The position numbers were made by a program, and so were the translations under genes. Positions 16,725 to 24,146 of a DNA stretch of 64,000 bases are shown piece by piece (position 1 is the stretch's first letter; every line of letters starts with the position of its first letter). The stretch comes from UBA1161 sp002311745 (GTDB lineage: Bacteria > Planctomycetota > Phycisphaerae > Tepidisphaerales > Tepidisphaeraceae), in contig JBEKAB010000018.1 of NCBI GenBank assembly GCA_050018415.1, forward strand, positions 1 through 64,000. Direction: 5' to 3'. The notes under the pieces were generated by a model, which searched no databases, was not told the DNA's origin, and saw nothing but the letters and a program-made list of their open reading frames with translations.

Positions 16725-17966
16725 CTAATACGCGCGAACCAGTTTTGCCTGCGGATAGGCGCTCAAAAGAATCTGCTCGTAGGAATGCCCGGCGGCGGCC
16801 AGCGCCTCGGCGCACCATTGGCACATCCCCACGCCGTGGCCGAAACCGTGGCCATCGTAGAACGTCACCGCATCCGCGTTGGGATCGCCGTTGATCTTGC
16901 AGAAGCTGCTGGGCAGGGTCGTGCCCGCCGGGGCATCGGTGTTAATCGCCCCGCGCATTTCCTCGGCCGCCAGGGAATACTGCGTGCCGCGGGCGTCGCT
17001 GATCAAGACGCGGCTGGGCCGGCCGTAGCGGTTGGTCGCTTGCACGTCGATACGATAAAGCGGGGCCATGGTCGCTTCGGGAAATGTCCGACCCTCGGCT
17101 TGACTTCTGCGCTGCGCCCACAGTCGAATGCGGCGCGTGAGTTCCTGCTTGCCCAGGGTGATCGGGCCCCAGTTGAAATATTTGGACTGATTGCAGCAGC
17201 GGCCGTGATTCTGCTCGGCCAGGGGCTGGATGTACGGCTCACCGGGAAAGGCATCGGCCGCCGCCTGCGTCACGCCGCCGCAGCAACTGCTGAAATAGGC
17301 TTTGAAGATTTTTCCGTCGCCCGGGCCATAGGTGAGGACGATGCCGGCCGTGTCATCGACCGCCTGGCGGGCCTGGGCGGTTTCGCGGTCCAAGCCGCCG
17401 TACATCTGGCTGCGCGCATCGGCGTAGACATCCCAGTATCGGTTGGCGCCGGCCGTGCGCGACTCGTATAGCGCATAGGTGCGCGCCGCCACCGCCTGGG
17501 CCTTGTAGGCCTCCGGGTGCCAGTTGGGATACATCTCCGCCGGCACCACGCCCTTGAGGTAATCATCCACCTCCACGTCGTTGACGGCGTCGAATTTGTC
17601 GCCGCTGACCGGCACGAAGCAGAAAAATCCGCGGTAGGCGACGCCGTTGATCCGCATGGGCCCAGGCGAGGCGGTGCGGATCGTCAAAACGCCCGAGGAG
17701 AGCTTCACACCGCCCAAAATCCACTGGCCCGAGGCCAGAGAAATCTGAACCCCCGAATTGGCCGCCAAGCGTACGGCAACCGGGGCCGAATCGAGCCAGA
17801 CGCTCGGGCTTTGCGGGGAGGCCAGGCGGACGGCGGGCACGCTTTCCAGCAAGCGCACGCGAATGCGCGGTCCGGCGGCGGAGGTCGCGCGCGGGCCCAC
17901 GTCCTGGGTACAGGCCGGCGGCCAAGCCAGCAGGAAAACCAGAATCCCCAAAGCGAGGTAACGCAT
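16725..17966 (-). CDS. SpoIID/LytB-domain protein (putative peptidoglycan lytic enzyme)
   Basis: This 413-residue exported protein has a signal-peptide-like N-terminus with a Cys near residue 19 that does not match a strict lipobox. The SpoIID domain is shown by V-V-P-A-E-M-Y, K-A-Q-A-V-A-A-R-T-Y-A-L (the segment with the catalytic-type Glu) and the C-terminal G-H-G-F-G-H-G-V-G-M-C-Q-W block. SpoIID of Bacillus is a lytic transglycosylase that cuts denuded glycan strands; non-sporulating relatives are thought to remodel the wall. A GGAGG lies 4 nt before the ATG. It is 45 bp downstream of the TPR/alpha-CTD gene on the same strand, so the two are probably one operon. It supports a peptidoglycan wall in this organism. 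Confidence 0.88.
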   Translation of the reverse strand: MRYLALGILVFLLAWPPACTQDVGPRATSAAGPRIRVRLLESVPAVRLASPQSPSVWLDSAPVAVRLAANSGVQISLASGQWILGGVKLSSGVLTIRTASPGPMRINGVAYRGFFCFVPVSGDKFDAVNDVEVDDYLKGVVPAEMYPNWHPEAYKAQAVAARTYALYESRTAGANRYWDVYADARSQMYGGLDRETAQARQAVDDTAGIVLTYGPGDGKIFKAYFSSCCGGVTQAAADAFPGEPYIQPLAEQNHGRCCNQSKYFNWGPITLGKQELTRRIRLWAQRRSQAEGRTFPEATMAPLYRIDVQATNRYGRPSRVLISDARGTQYSLAAEEMRGAINTDAPAGTTLPSSFCKINGDPNADAVTFYDGHGFGHGVGMCQWCAEALAAAGHSYEQILLSAYPQAKLVRAY

Positions 17967-18011
17967 CGGGCCTCCGTGCCTCTCCCCGGCGCGCCGGGAC
18001 TCGCCGCCGGT

Positions 18012-18920
18012 CTATTCCTCCACCAGCCGGCGCAGAGACAACCCGAACGTCGCAAGCTGCTGCTTGATCTCGTTCAGGCTGGTCTGGCCGAAGTTCTTGC
18101 AGCCCAACAGCTCGTCTTCCGTGCGAGCCGCCAGTTCCCCCAGGGTGTTGATGTTCAGCCGCTGCAGCGCCTTTCGGCTGCGCACCGAAAGCTCCAGTTC
18201 GCCGACGTTTTTGGCCAGGGTTTCCGGCGGAACGTCCCCCGCCGCCGGAGCCGCGCGGTGAGCGGGATTCTTCGGATCCTCCACCGCCTGACCCAGCCGC
18301 AACCCCTTCTGCGCCAAAAGCGCCTTGATCTCGTTCAAACTGGTTTCGCCAAAATTCTTGTAGCTGAGCAGCTCCTGCTCGGTGGTTCTGAGCAGATCGC
18401 CCAGGGTGTGGATGTTCATCTTCTTGAGGCAGTTTCGGCTGCGGACGGACAGCTCAAAATCGGTGACCGGGATGTTGAGCACGGCGCTGCGGCGGTCGCC
18501 GCGGCCGTCGATATCCTCGTCGTAGTGCATGCTGCGGGCCGATTCCACGTCCTTCATGTACAGCCGGGCCCGCTCGTGATTGGGCAAAGTCCGCAGAATC
18601 GCATCCAGGCAGCGGTGCGCCTCGTCGTAATGGTTGTTGTCCTCGTACAACACCGCCAAGTTCATCAGGGCGTTGAGATGCACCGGCGGGCTGGTGCAGA
18701 TGCGCTCGTACAGCTCGATGGCCTTGGCATCCTCGGCTCGGCGGTCGTACAGCACGGCCAGGCGAAACGCCGCCTGCTCGTGATCCGGATTCTCATTGAG
18801 CGACCGCTCATAAAACTCCACGGCCTTCTCGTGCAATCCCTGCTGCTCCGACTCCACACCGCGGCGGTAATACTCCTCCGCCGCCCTCTCATTGATCGAC
18901 GACACGGTCGCTTCGCTCAT
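18012..18920 (-). CDS. TPR protein with two RNA polymerase alpha-CTD domains
   Basis: The predicted cytoplasmic protein has 302 residues. TPR-like helices occupy about 13-125, an acidic linker about 130-150, and two copies of the alpha C-terminal domain of RNA polymerase follow (about 155-212 and 240-299). Each copy has the signature E-L-S-V-R-S, T-L-G-E/D-L and K-N-F-G-x-T-S-L-N-E-I-K. Residues equivalent to E. coli alpha R265, N294, G296, S299 and E302 are kept in both copies (R160 and R248 are the Arg equivalents). N268 is kept only in copy 1, and K298 is Thr in both. No alpha-NTD is present, so it is not RpoA. I infer a regulator or adaptor binding UP-element-like DNA, sigma or activators; this is unproven. 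The ATG at 18920 is preferred over 18929 because AGGTGG is 9 nt upstream of it. Confidence 0.85.
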   Translation of the reverse strand: MSEATVSSINERAAEEYYRRGVESEQQGLHEKAVEFYERSLNENPDHEQAAFRLAVLYDRRAEDAKAIELYERICTSPPVHLNALMNLAVLYEDNNHYDEAHRCLDAILRTLPNHERARLYMKDVESARSMHYDEDIDGRGDRRSAVLNIPVTDFELSVRSRNCLKKMNIHTLGDLLRTTEQELLSYKNFGETSLNEIKALLAQKGLRLGQAVEDPKNPAHRAAPAAGDVPPETLAKNVGELELSVRSRKALQRLNINTLGELAARTEDELLGCKNFGQTSLNEIKQQLATFGLSLRRLVEE

Positions 18921-18967
18921 CGTGACCATCCACCTCTTACGAAAGATCGCGTCCGGAACGACGCAAA

Positions 18968-18996
18968 TTGGCCTGGAATTCCACTTGCGATACTAT
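18968..18996 (+). promoter_or_regulatory. Promoter of the lipid-kinase gene, leaderless geometry
   Basis: TTGGCC (18968-18973), a 17-bp spacer, then TACTAT (18991-18996), 7 nt before GTG 19004. Transcription would start at or next to the start codon. The TTG of the -35 box is in frame upstream and can be mistaken for a start. Confidence 0.5.
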
Positions 18997-19003
18997 TAAA
19001 AGA

Positions 19004-19957
19004 GTGGCGTCGCCATCTGTCAACCAACCGAACGGCTCCAGCGCGGTGCACCCAAGGCCGGCGGCACCGATCCGCTCGGCGATGATCTTCGCCAACCCGC
19101 GGGCCGGACGCGGAAACGCCTGGCGCGCCGCCCGCGCCATCATCCGCGGGCTTCGCGGCGCCGGCATCGGCGTCAAGACGATATCCGATCTGCCCGCCGA
19201 CGCAACCGCCGAGCAGCTCGGCGCCGCCGAGGCCGCCATTATCATCGGCGGCGACGGCACCGTCCGCGCCGTGGCCCGGGCCTTCCTCGACAAGCTGGGC
19301 CGCGCCCCGCCCCTGCTGCCCGTGCCGGTGGGAACGGCCAACCTGATGGGGCGACACCTGGGCATCGACTGGCATTCGAGCGACCTGGCCCAGCGCGTCG
19401 CCGCCTCGCTTGGCCGCGGACAGTTGCGCCACCTCGACGCGGCATCCGCCAACGGACAACTGCTGCTGCTGATGGCCGGCATCGGCATCGACGGCCACAT
19501 CGTCCACCAGCTGAATCGTCTGCGCAAAGGCTCCATCAATTACGCCAGCTACCTGCTCCCCGCAGCGCGGACCTTCGCGTCGTACCAGTACCCCTCGCTG
19601 CAGGTGCACATCGACGGCCAGGAGGTTTTCCCCTCCGCGCCGGCCGTGGCGTTCGTCGGCAACGTCAGCGAATACGGGACCGGTTTCTCCCTGGTCCCCG
19701 GCGCCCGCTCGGACGATGGGCTGCTCGACGTATGCGTCATCCCCGTGCGCAGCCGCGGCGACGCCATCCAGCAGTTCCTCCGCGCCGTTGTCGGCGAGCA
19801 CGTCCTGGCCGAAGGCGTCGTCTACGCCCGCGGCAAACACATTCAGATCCAATCCCCACAAGCCGTGCCCGTGCAGGTGGACGGCGACCCCGCCGGCTAC
19901 ACGCCCTTGTCCATCGACTTGCTTCCCCAGCGCGTGCCATTTATCGTGCCCGCGTGA
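19004..19957 (+). CDS. YegS/DagK-family lipid kinase
   Basis: The protein (317 residues from GTG 19004) belongs to the diacylglycerol kinase catalytic family, which phosphorylates diacylglycerol, sphingoid or related lipids at the membrane. Visible motifs are N-P-R-A-G-R-G near the start, the nucleotide-binding G-G-D-G-T-V, P-V-G-T-A-N-L and A-G-I-G-I-D-G. The C-terminal half ends with the family's V-D-G-D-P-A-G segment. GTG 19004 is chosen because a promoter-like -35/-10 pair ends 7 nt before it; in-frame alternatives are GTG at about 19046 and ATG 19082, which would start right at M-I-F-A-N-P. Its stop overlaps the kdsA start (GTGA), so the two are translationally coupled. The lipid substrate cannot be told from sequence. 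Confidence 0.85.
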   Translation: MASPSVNQPNGSSAVHPRPAAPIRSAMIFANPRAGRGNAWRAARAIIRGLRGAGIGVKTISDLPADATAEQLGAAEAAIIIGGDGTVRAVARAFLDKLGRAPPLLPVPVGTANLMGRHLGIDWHSSDLAQRVAASLGRGQLRHLDAASANGQLLLLMAGIGIDGHIVHQLNRLRKGSINYASYLLPAARTFASYQYPSLQVHIDGQEVFPSAPAVAFVGNVSEYGTGFSLVPGARSDDGLLDVCVIPVRSRGDAIQQFLRAVVGEHVLAEGVVYARGKHIQIQSPQAVPVQVDGDPAGYTPLSIDLLPQRVPFIVPA

Positions 19958-20772
19958 GCCCGATCGCCGATATCGTCAATCCGAAGAAATTCCCGCTCTT
20001 CGTGATCGCCGGCCCATGCGTCATCGAATCGGCTGAGGTGTGCCTTGCCGTCGCCTCGCATCTCAAGAAGACGTGCGAGAAACTCGGCTTGGGCTACATC
20101 TTCAAAGCCAGCTTCGACAAGGCCAACCGTTCGAGCAACGCCAGCTTTCGCGGCCCGGGGCTGACGGATGGGCTTTTGGTCCTGGGACGCGTCAAAAAGG
20201 AAATGGACGTTCCCGTGCTGAGCGACGTGCATGAATCGGCGCAGGCCGCCGCGGCGGCCAAGGTCGTGGACGTTCTGCAAATCCCCGCGTTCCTGGCACG
20301 CCAGACCGATCTGCTCATCGCCGCCGGACAAACCGGACGCTACGTCAACGTCAAGAAGGGCCAGTTCATGGCCCCTGCGGAAATGGGCAACGCCATCGAG
20401 AAGATCACCTCCACCGGCAACCACCAGATTCTGCTGACCGAGCGCGGCACCTTTTTCGGCTACAACCGCCTGGTCAACGATTTCACCGCCCTGCCGATCC
20501 TGCGGGAGTTTGGCTATCCGGTGGTGTTCGACATCACGCACAGCACGCAGCAGCCCGCCGGCCAGGGCACGCAAAGCGGCGGCAACCCGCAATTCTCCTC
20601 GCTTTTGGCCCGCGCCGCCGTCGCCGCCGGCGTCGATGGATTATTTCTTGAATGCCACCCCGACCCCAAGAAAGCCAAAAGCGACGCCGCCAGCATGCTC
20701 AACCTCAAAGACGTCGAGCCGCTCCTGGCGCAATGCAAACAGATTGCCGAGCTGCGCGCCGCTTGGAAGTGA
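19954..20772 (+). CDS. kdsA: 3-deoxy-D-manno-octulosonate 8-phosphate synthase
   Basis: KdsA condenses arabinose 5-phosphate with phosphoenolpyruvate to give KDO-8-phosphate for the lipopolysaccharide inner core, in the cytoplasm. The 272-residue length is normal. Motifs: I-A-G-P-C-V-I-E-S, F-K-A-S-F-D-K-A-N-R-S-S, L-S-D-V-H-E, L-A-R-Q-T-D-L and C-H-P-D-P. The Cys in A-G-P-C is where metal-dependent KdsA enzymes carry their metal-binding Cys (E. coli has Asn), so I infer the metal-dependent class. GTG 19954 overlaps the lipid-kinase stop by 4 nt and immediately precedes the conserved N-terminus; the frame continues upstream but only as antisense-like Arg/Ala sequence. Its presence argues for a KDO-containing outer membrane. 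Confidence 0.93.
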   Translation: MSPIADIVNPKKFPLFVIAGPCVIESAEVCLAVASHLKKTCEKLGLGYIFKASFDKANRSSNASFRGPGLTDGLLVLGRVKKEMDVPVLSDVHESAQAAAAAKVVDVLQIPAFLARQTDLLIAAGQTGRYVNVKKGQFMAPAEMGNAIEKITSTGNHQILLTERGTFFGYNRLVNDFTALPILREFGYPVVFDITHSTQQPAGQGTQSGGNPQFSSLLARAAVAAGVDGLFLECHPDPKKAKSDAASMLNLKDVEPLLAQCKQIAELRAAWK

Positions 20773-20794
20773 TCCCCATCGGGGCAAGAACACA

Positions 20795-20950
20795 AAATGC
20801 AACCGCAGAGACGCTGAGACGCAGAGGAAGCCGCGGAGAAGAAAAATACAAATGGATTTTTTGAGAAAACATTTAACTGATTTTTGATTTCATCTCTGCG
20901 GCTGTCTCTGCGCCTCTGCGCCTCTGCGTCTCTGCGGTTGCATTTGCATT
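20795..20950. repeat. Palindromic intergenic repeat (CTCTGCG class)
   Basis: The left arm (about 20795-20841) carries GCAACCGCAGAGACG plus related GCAGAG steps; the right arm (about 20892-20950) carries multiple CTCTGCG steps and CGTCTCTGCGGTTGC. The arms form a long imperfect hairpin between the convergent kdsA and transaminase genes and overlap the latter's 3' end. It may act as a bidirectional terminator. Similar low-complexity palindromes recur in this window with unrelated sequences. Confidence 0.75.
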
Positions 20951-21798
20951 TAAGCCGTGTCGCGCAGGACGAGTTGGCGCAGGGCGGAATGCAGTTTCTT
21001 GGTCACCGGGCCGCAGCGGCCTTGGCCAATGTAGCGGTCGTTCCAGCGGGCCACCCAGGAAACCTCCCGCGTCGTGCTGGTGATGAACAGCTCGTCGGCC
21101 CGCCGGGCTTCTTCCTCCTGAAACACGCGCTCGTCCACCTCCAAACCGATCGTGACGGCCAGCTCCAACAGCAGCGCCCGCGTGATGCCGGGCAGAACCT
21201 TGCTGCCGATCGGGTGGGTCACCAGGCGCGGGCCGATCACCGCGAAGATGTTGCTGGCGGAACATTCCGTCACCAGGTCGTTTTCGATGAAGACCGCCTC
21301 ATCCGCCCCGGCGGCGATCGCCTGGCTTTTGGCCAGTACGTTGGGCAATAGGGCAATCGACTTGATCCAGCAGCGTCGCCATCGCTCATCCGGGACCGTC
21401 ATCAATTTCACGCCTTCGCCCGCACCCGGCTCGGAGGCCGGCGCAAGGGCGCGGGCGTAGAAAAGCAAGGTCGGGCTGCACTGCGGGAAGGCATGGCTGC
21501 GCGGGGCGCAGCCGCGCGTCAGTTGCAAGTAGATCATCCCCTCGCGCAGGGCGGCGCGGGCAAGCAGCTTGCCGATTTCGTCGCCCAGCTTGGCGGTTTC
21601 CATCGGGATCGTCAGTTGGATGCCGTCGGCCGAGCGCTGGAGGCGCTGCAAGTGCTGCTGCAGCGTAAAGAGCTTGCCGTTGTAGAAGCGGACGACTTCG
21701 TACACGCCGTCGGCAAACTGGAACCCGCGGTCCTCGACGCTGATGCTCGCCTCAGACAGCGGCATCGTCTCACCGTTAAGCCAAATCCATTCGGTCAT
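20950..21798 (-). CDS. Class IV aminotransferase, D-amino-acid transaminase type
   Basis: The PLP enzyme has 282 residues. The N-terminal D-R-G-F-Q-F-A-D-G-V-Y-E block and R-F-Y-N-G-K-L-F match D-alanine aminotransferases rather than branched-chain enzymes. The PLP lysine is K146 in W-I-K-S, followed by L-L-P-N-V-L-A-K. E-C-S-A-S-N-I-F and the C-terminal T-S-T-T-R-E-V motifs follow. The expected reaction is D-Ala + 2-oxoglutarate to pyruvate + D-Glu, feeding peptidoglycan. A close alternative is 4-amino-4-deoxychorismate lyase, which shares the fold. AGGTGA precedes the ATG. It is convergent with kdsA and divergent from aroB. Confidence 0.82.
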   Translation of the reverse strand: MTEWIWLNGETMPLSEASISVEDRGFQFADGVYEVVRFYNGKLFTLQQHLQRLQRSADGIQLTIPMETAKLGDEIGKLLARAALREGMIYLQLTRGCAPRSHAFPQCSPTLLFYARALAPASEPGAGEGVKLMTVPDERWRRCWIKSIALLPNVLAKSQAIAAGADEAVFIENDLVTECSASNIFAVIGPRLVTHPIGSKVLPGITRALLLELAVTIGLEVDERVFQEEEARRADELFITSTTREVSWVARWNDRYIGQGRCGPVTKKLHSALRQLVLRDTA

Positions 21799-21835
21799 GG
21801 TTCACCTGCGTTCACGGTATCGTCTGACCGCCGCG

Positions 21836-21863
21836 TCGACAAGGCAGCCGGTGCGGTTACAAT
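21836..21863 (+). promoter_or_regulatory. Promoter of aroB, leaderless geometry
   Basis: TCGACA (21836-21841), a 16-bp spacer and TACAAT (21858-21863), which ends 7 nt before ATG 21871. No Shine-Dalgarno sequence fits in the gap. Confidence 0.55.
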
Positions 21864-21870
21864 CGGATTC

Positions 21871-22962
21871 ATGAGTCAGACCGCGACAATCCGCGTGAAC
21901 GTGCCGGACAGGCCGTACACGATTAGCGTTGGGCCTGGACTGCTGTCGCGCGCTGGATCGTGGTTGCGGCAGATTTGCCCCTCGCCCAAGGCGGCGGTCG
22001 TCACCGATTCCAACGTCGGGCCCCTGCACGGGCAAACCCTGAGCGAGTCCCTGGCCTCGGCCGGAATCGAGACGACGCTGGCGATCATCCCGGCCGGCGA
22101 GTGCAACAAGAATCTTGCCCACGTGCTGCCGGTGTACGATGCCCTTCTGGCGGCCAAGATGGAGCGGAATACGCCGCTGCTGGCGCTGGGCGGCGGCGTC
22201 GTGGGCGACATGGCCGGGTTCGTCGCCGCCACGATCCTCCGTGGCGTGCCCCTGGTGCAGATTCCCACGTCGCTCTTGGCGATGGTCGACGCCAGCATCG
22301 GCGGCAAGACGGGCGTCGATCATGCCCTGGGCAAGAATCTCATCGGCGCGTTCCACCAACCCATCGCGGTGCTCATCGATCCGCAAACGCTGCGCTCGCT
22401 GCCGCCGCGGGAATTCGGCAGCGGCCTGGCCGAGTGCGTCAAGCACGAACTGATCCGCGACGCCGCGGGTTTTGCGGCGCTGGAGCGGCAGATGGATCAC
22501 GTCAAGGCCTTGGAGATGGATGCCGTCGCCGAGCTGATCGCTCATAACGTGGCGATCAAGGCCCGCGTGGTCGAGGCCGATCCGCTGGAGAAAGGCGAGC
22601 GGGCGCACCTGAATTTCGGGCACACCTTCGGGCACGCCATCGAGTCCGTCTCGGGATATTCCTATTCGCACGGCGAAGCGATCTCCCTGGGCATGACGGC
22701 GGCCGCGTACGTCTCGTGCAAGCTGGGCCTGATCGACCAGACATCCCGCCGGCGCATTTTGGCGTTGCTGGATCGCGCCGGCCTGCCGACAACCGGACTG
22801 AAACTGGACGTGCAGCAGGTCCTCGATGCCATGCATTTTGACAAGAAGGTGCGGCACGGGCGGATTCGACTCGTTTTGCTGGCGCGCATGGGGGCGGCGA
22901 CGATCCGGGATGACGTGCCGCCGACCCTGCTGCGCCAGGCGCTGGAAAGCTTGCGGGAATAA
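21871..22962 (+). CDS. aroB: 3-dehydroquinate synthase
   Basis: AroB converts DAHP to 3-dehydroquinate, step two of the shikimate pathway, using NAD and a divalent metal; DAHP synthase is encoded at 37881-38903. The 363 residues are full length. Motifs: G-G-G-V-V-G-D-M-A-G-F (NAD binding), P-T-S-L-L-A-M-V-D-A-S-I-G-G-K-T-G, K-N-L-I-G-A-F-H-Q-P, E-C-V-K-H, and N-F-G-H-T-F-G-H-A-I-E with metal ligands. The frame is open upstream to 21493, but that stretch is antisense to the transaminase gene. ATG 21871 is the first plausible start and matches the family N-terminus. The stop is 2 nt before dprA, so the two are co-transcribed. Confidence 0.95.
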   Translation: MSQTATIRVNVPDRPYTISVGPGLLSRAGSWLRQICPSPKAAVVTDSNVGPLHGQTLSESLASAGIETTLAIIPAGECNKNLAHVLPVYDALLAAKMERNTPLLALGGGVVGDMAGFVAATILRGVPLVQIPTSLLAMVDASIGGKTGVDHALGKNLIGAFHQPIAVLIDPQTLRSLPPREFGSGLAECVKHELIRDAAGFAALERQMDHVKALEMDAVAELIAHNVAIKARVVEADPLEKGERAHLNFGHTFGHAIESVSGYSYSHGEAISLGMTAAAYVSCKLGLIDQTSRRRILALLDRAGLPTTGLKLDVQQVLDAMHFDKKVRHGRIRLVLLARMGAATIRDDVPPTLLRQALESLRE

Positions 22963-22964
22963 CC

Positions 22965-24128
22965 GTGGCATTGCGGCATTGGCTTCAACTGGCGATGACC
23001 GAGGGGATCGGGCCGATCCTGCTCGGCCGGCTGATCCTCGCCGCCGGCAGTGCCGAGGCCGCCTGCGCCGCCGATGCCGCGCTGCTGCGGTCCGTTGAGG
23101 GAATCGGCGGCATCAAATCGGAGCAGATTCGACGAAACCTCGCCCACGCCGCCGAGCAGGTCGACGCCGAGCTGTCGCGCTGCCGCGAGATGGGCGTAAC
23201 GCTGATCTGTCAGGACGAGCCGGCGTATCCGACGATGCTGAAGGTCATCCCCGACCCGCCGGCGGTGCTCTACGTGCGCGGGACGCTGGAAGCGCGCGAC
23301 CTGAACGCCGTGGCGATCGTCGGCAGCCGGCGATGCAGCCATTACGGACGCGAGCAGGCCGAGCGGCTGGCCGGACTGCTGGCCCAGGCGGGCGTGACGG
23401 TGATCAGCGGCGGCGCTCGCGGCATCGATTCGGCATCCCACCGCGGCGCTCTGGCCGCGCCCGGCGGCCGCACCATCGCGGTGCTGGGCTGCGGCGCGAA
23501 TATCGTCTATCCGCCGGAAAACGACGCCCTCTTCGTCCAAATCGCGCAGCGGGGCGCCTTGATCAGCGAATTTCCCCTCGACTCGCCGCCGCTGAAGGAG
23601 AATTTCCCGCGCCGCAATCGGATCATCAGCGGCTTGTCCCGCGGCGTGCTGGTGGTCGAGGCGGATATCACCAGCGGCGCCCTGATCACCGCCCGCCAAG
23701 CCGGCGACGAACACGGCCGGCCCGTCTTCGCTCTGCCCGGGCGCGTGGACAATCCCCTGGCCGCCGGAACTCATGCCCTGATCCGCGACGGCGCGATTTT
23801 GGTGACCAATCTGGAAGAGATCCTCGACGGCCTGGGCCCCCTGCCGCACCAGGCCACGGTGCCGGAAACGCCGCAACCCGCCGCCGAAATCCCCGCGACT
23901 ACGCCGACGACGACGCCCCAGACGCCGAGGTTTGAAATCCTCTCCGATCGCCAGAAACGCATTCTCGAATCCATCGGCCTGGACCCGACCGGAATCGACG
24001 GCATCATCACCGCCAGTGAACTGCCCGCGGAAATCGTCTTGCAAGAGCTGACCATGATGAGCCTTCGCGGCGTGGTCAAACGCGTGGATGGTCAGAATTA
24101 TGTGAAAAGCAAAAGTGCGGGTGGGTAG
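22965..24128 (+). CDS. dprA: DNA-processing protein DprA/Smf
   Basis: DprA binds incoming single-stranded DNA and loads RecA in natural transformation. The 387-residue protein has an N-terminal helical SAM/HhH-like segment (about 1-70), the Rossmann-like core with V-G-S-R-R, G-G-A-R-G-I-D-S-A-S-H-R-G-A-L, F-P-R-R-N-R-I-I-S-G-L and V-V-E-A, then a Pro/Thr-rich linker (about 300-325) and a DprA winged helix (about 328-385). GTG 22965 follows aroB by 2 nt. The 3' end faces the M48 protease gene 18 bp away. No other competence genes are in the window. Confidence 0.93.
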   Translation: MALRHWLQLAMTEGIGPILLGRLILAAGSAEAACAADAALLRSVEGIGGIKSEQIRRNLAHAAEQVDAELSRCREMGVTLICQDEPAYPTMLKVIPDPPAVLYVRGTLEARDLNAVAIVGSRRCSHYGREQAERLAGLLAQAGVTVISGGARGIDSASHRGALAAPGGRTIAVLGCGANIVYPPENDALFVQIAQRGALISEFPLDSPPLKENFPRRNRIISGLSRGVLVVEADITSGALITARQAGDEHGRPVFALPGRVDNPLAAGTHALIRDGAILVTNLEEILDGLGPLPHQATVPETPQPAAEIPATTPTTTPQTPRFEILSDRQKRILESIGLDPTGIDGIITASELPAEIVLQELTMMSLRGVVKRVDGQNYVKSKSAGG

Positions 24129-24146
24129 TTGCCGGCGGCTGTTTAA

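Noticed and set aside
18968..18970. TTG as the lipid-kinase start
   Set aside because: It coincides with the -35 box of a promoter whose -10 sits 7 nt before GTG 19004.
16620..19085. Plus-strand open frames opposite the SpoIID and alpha-CTD genes
   Set aside because: High-G+C antisense artefacts; the minus-strand products have clear family motifs and ribosome binding sites.
19732..19953. Upstream extension of kdsA
   Set aside because: It is an out-of-frame shadow of the lipid kinase; KdsA homology begins at GTG 19954.
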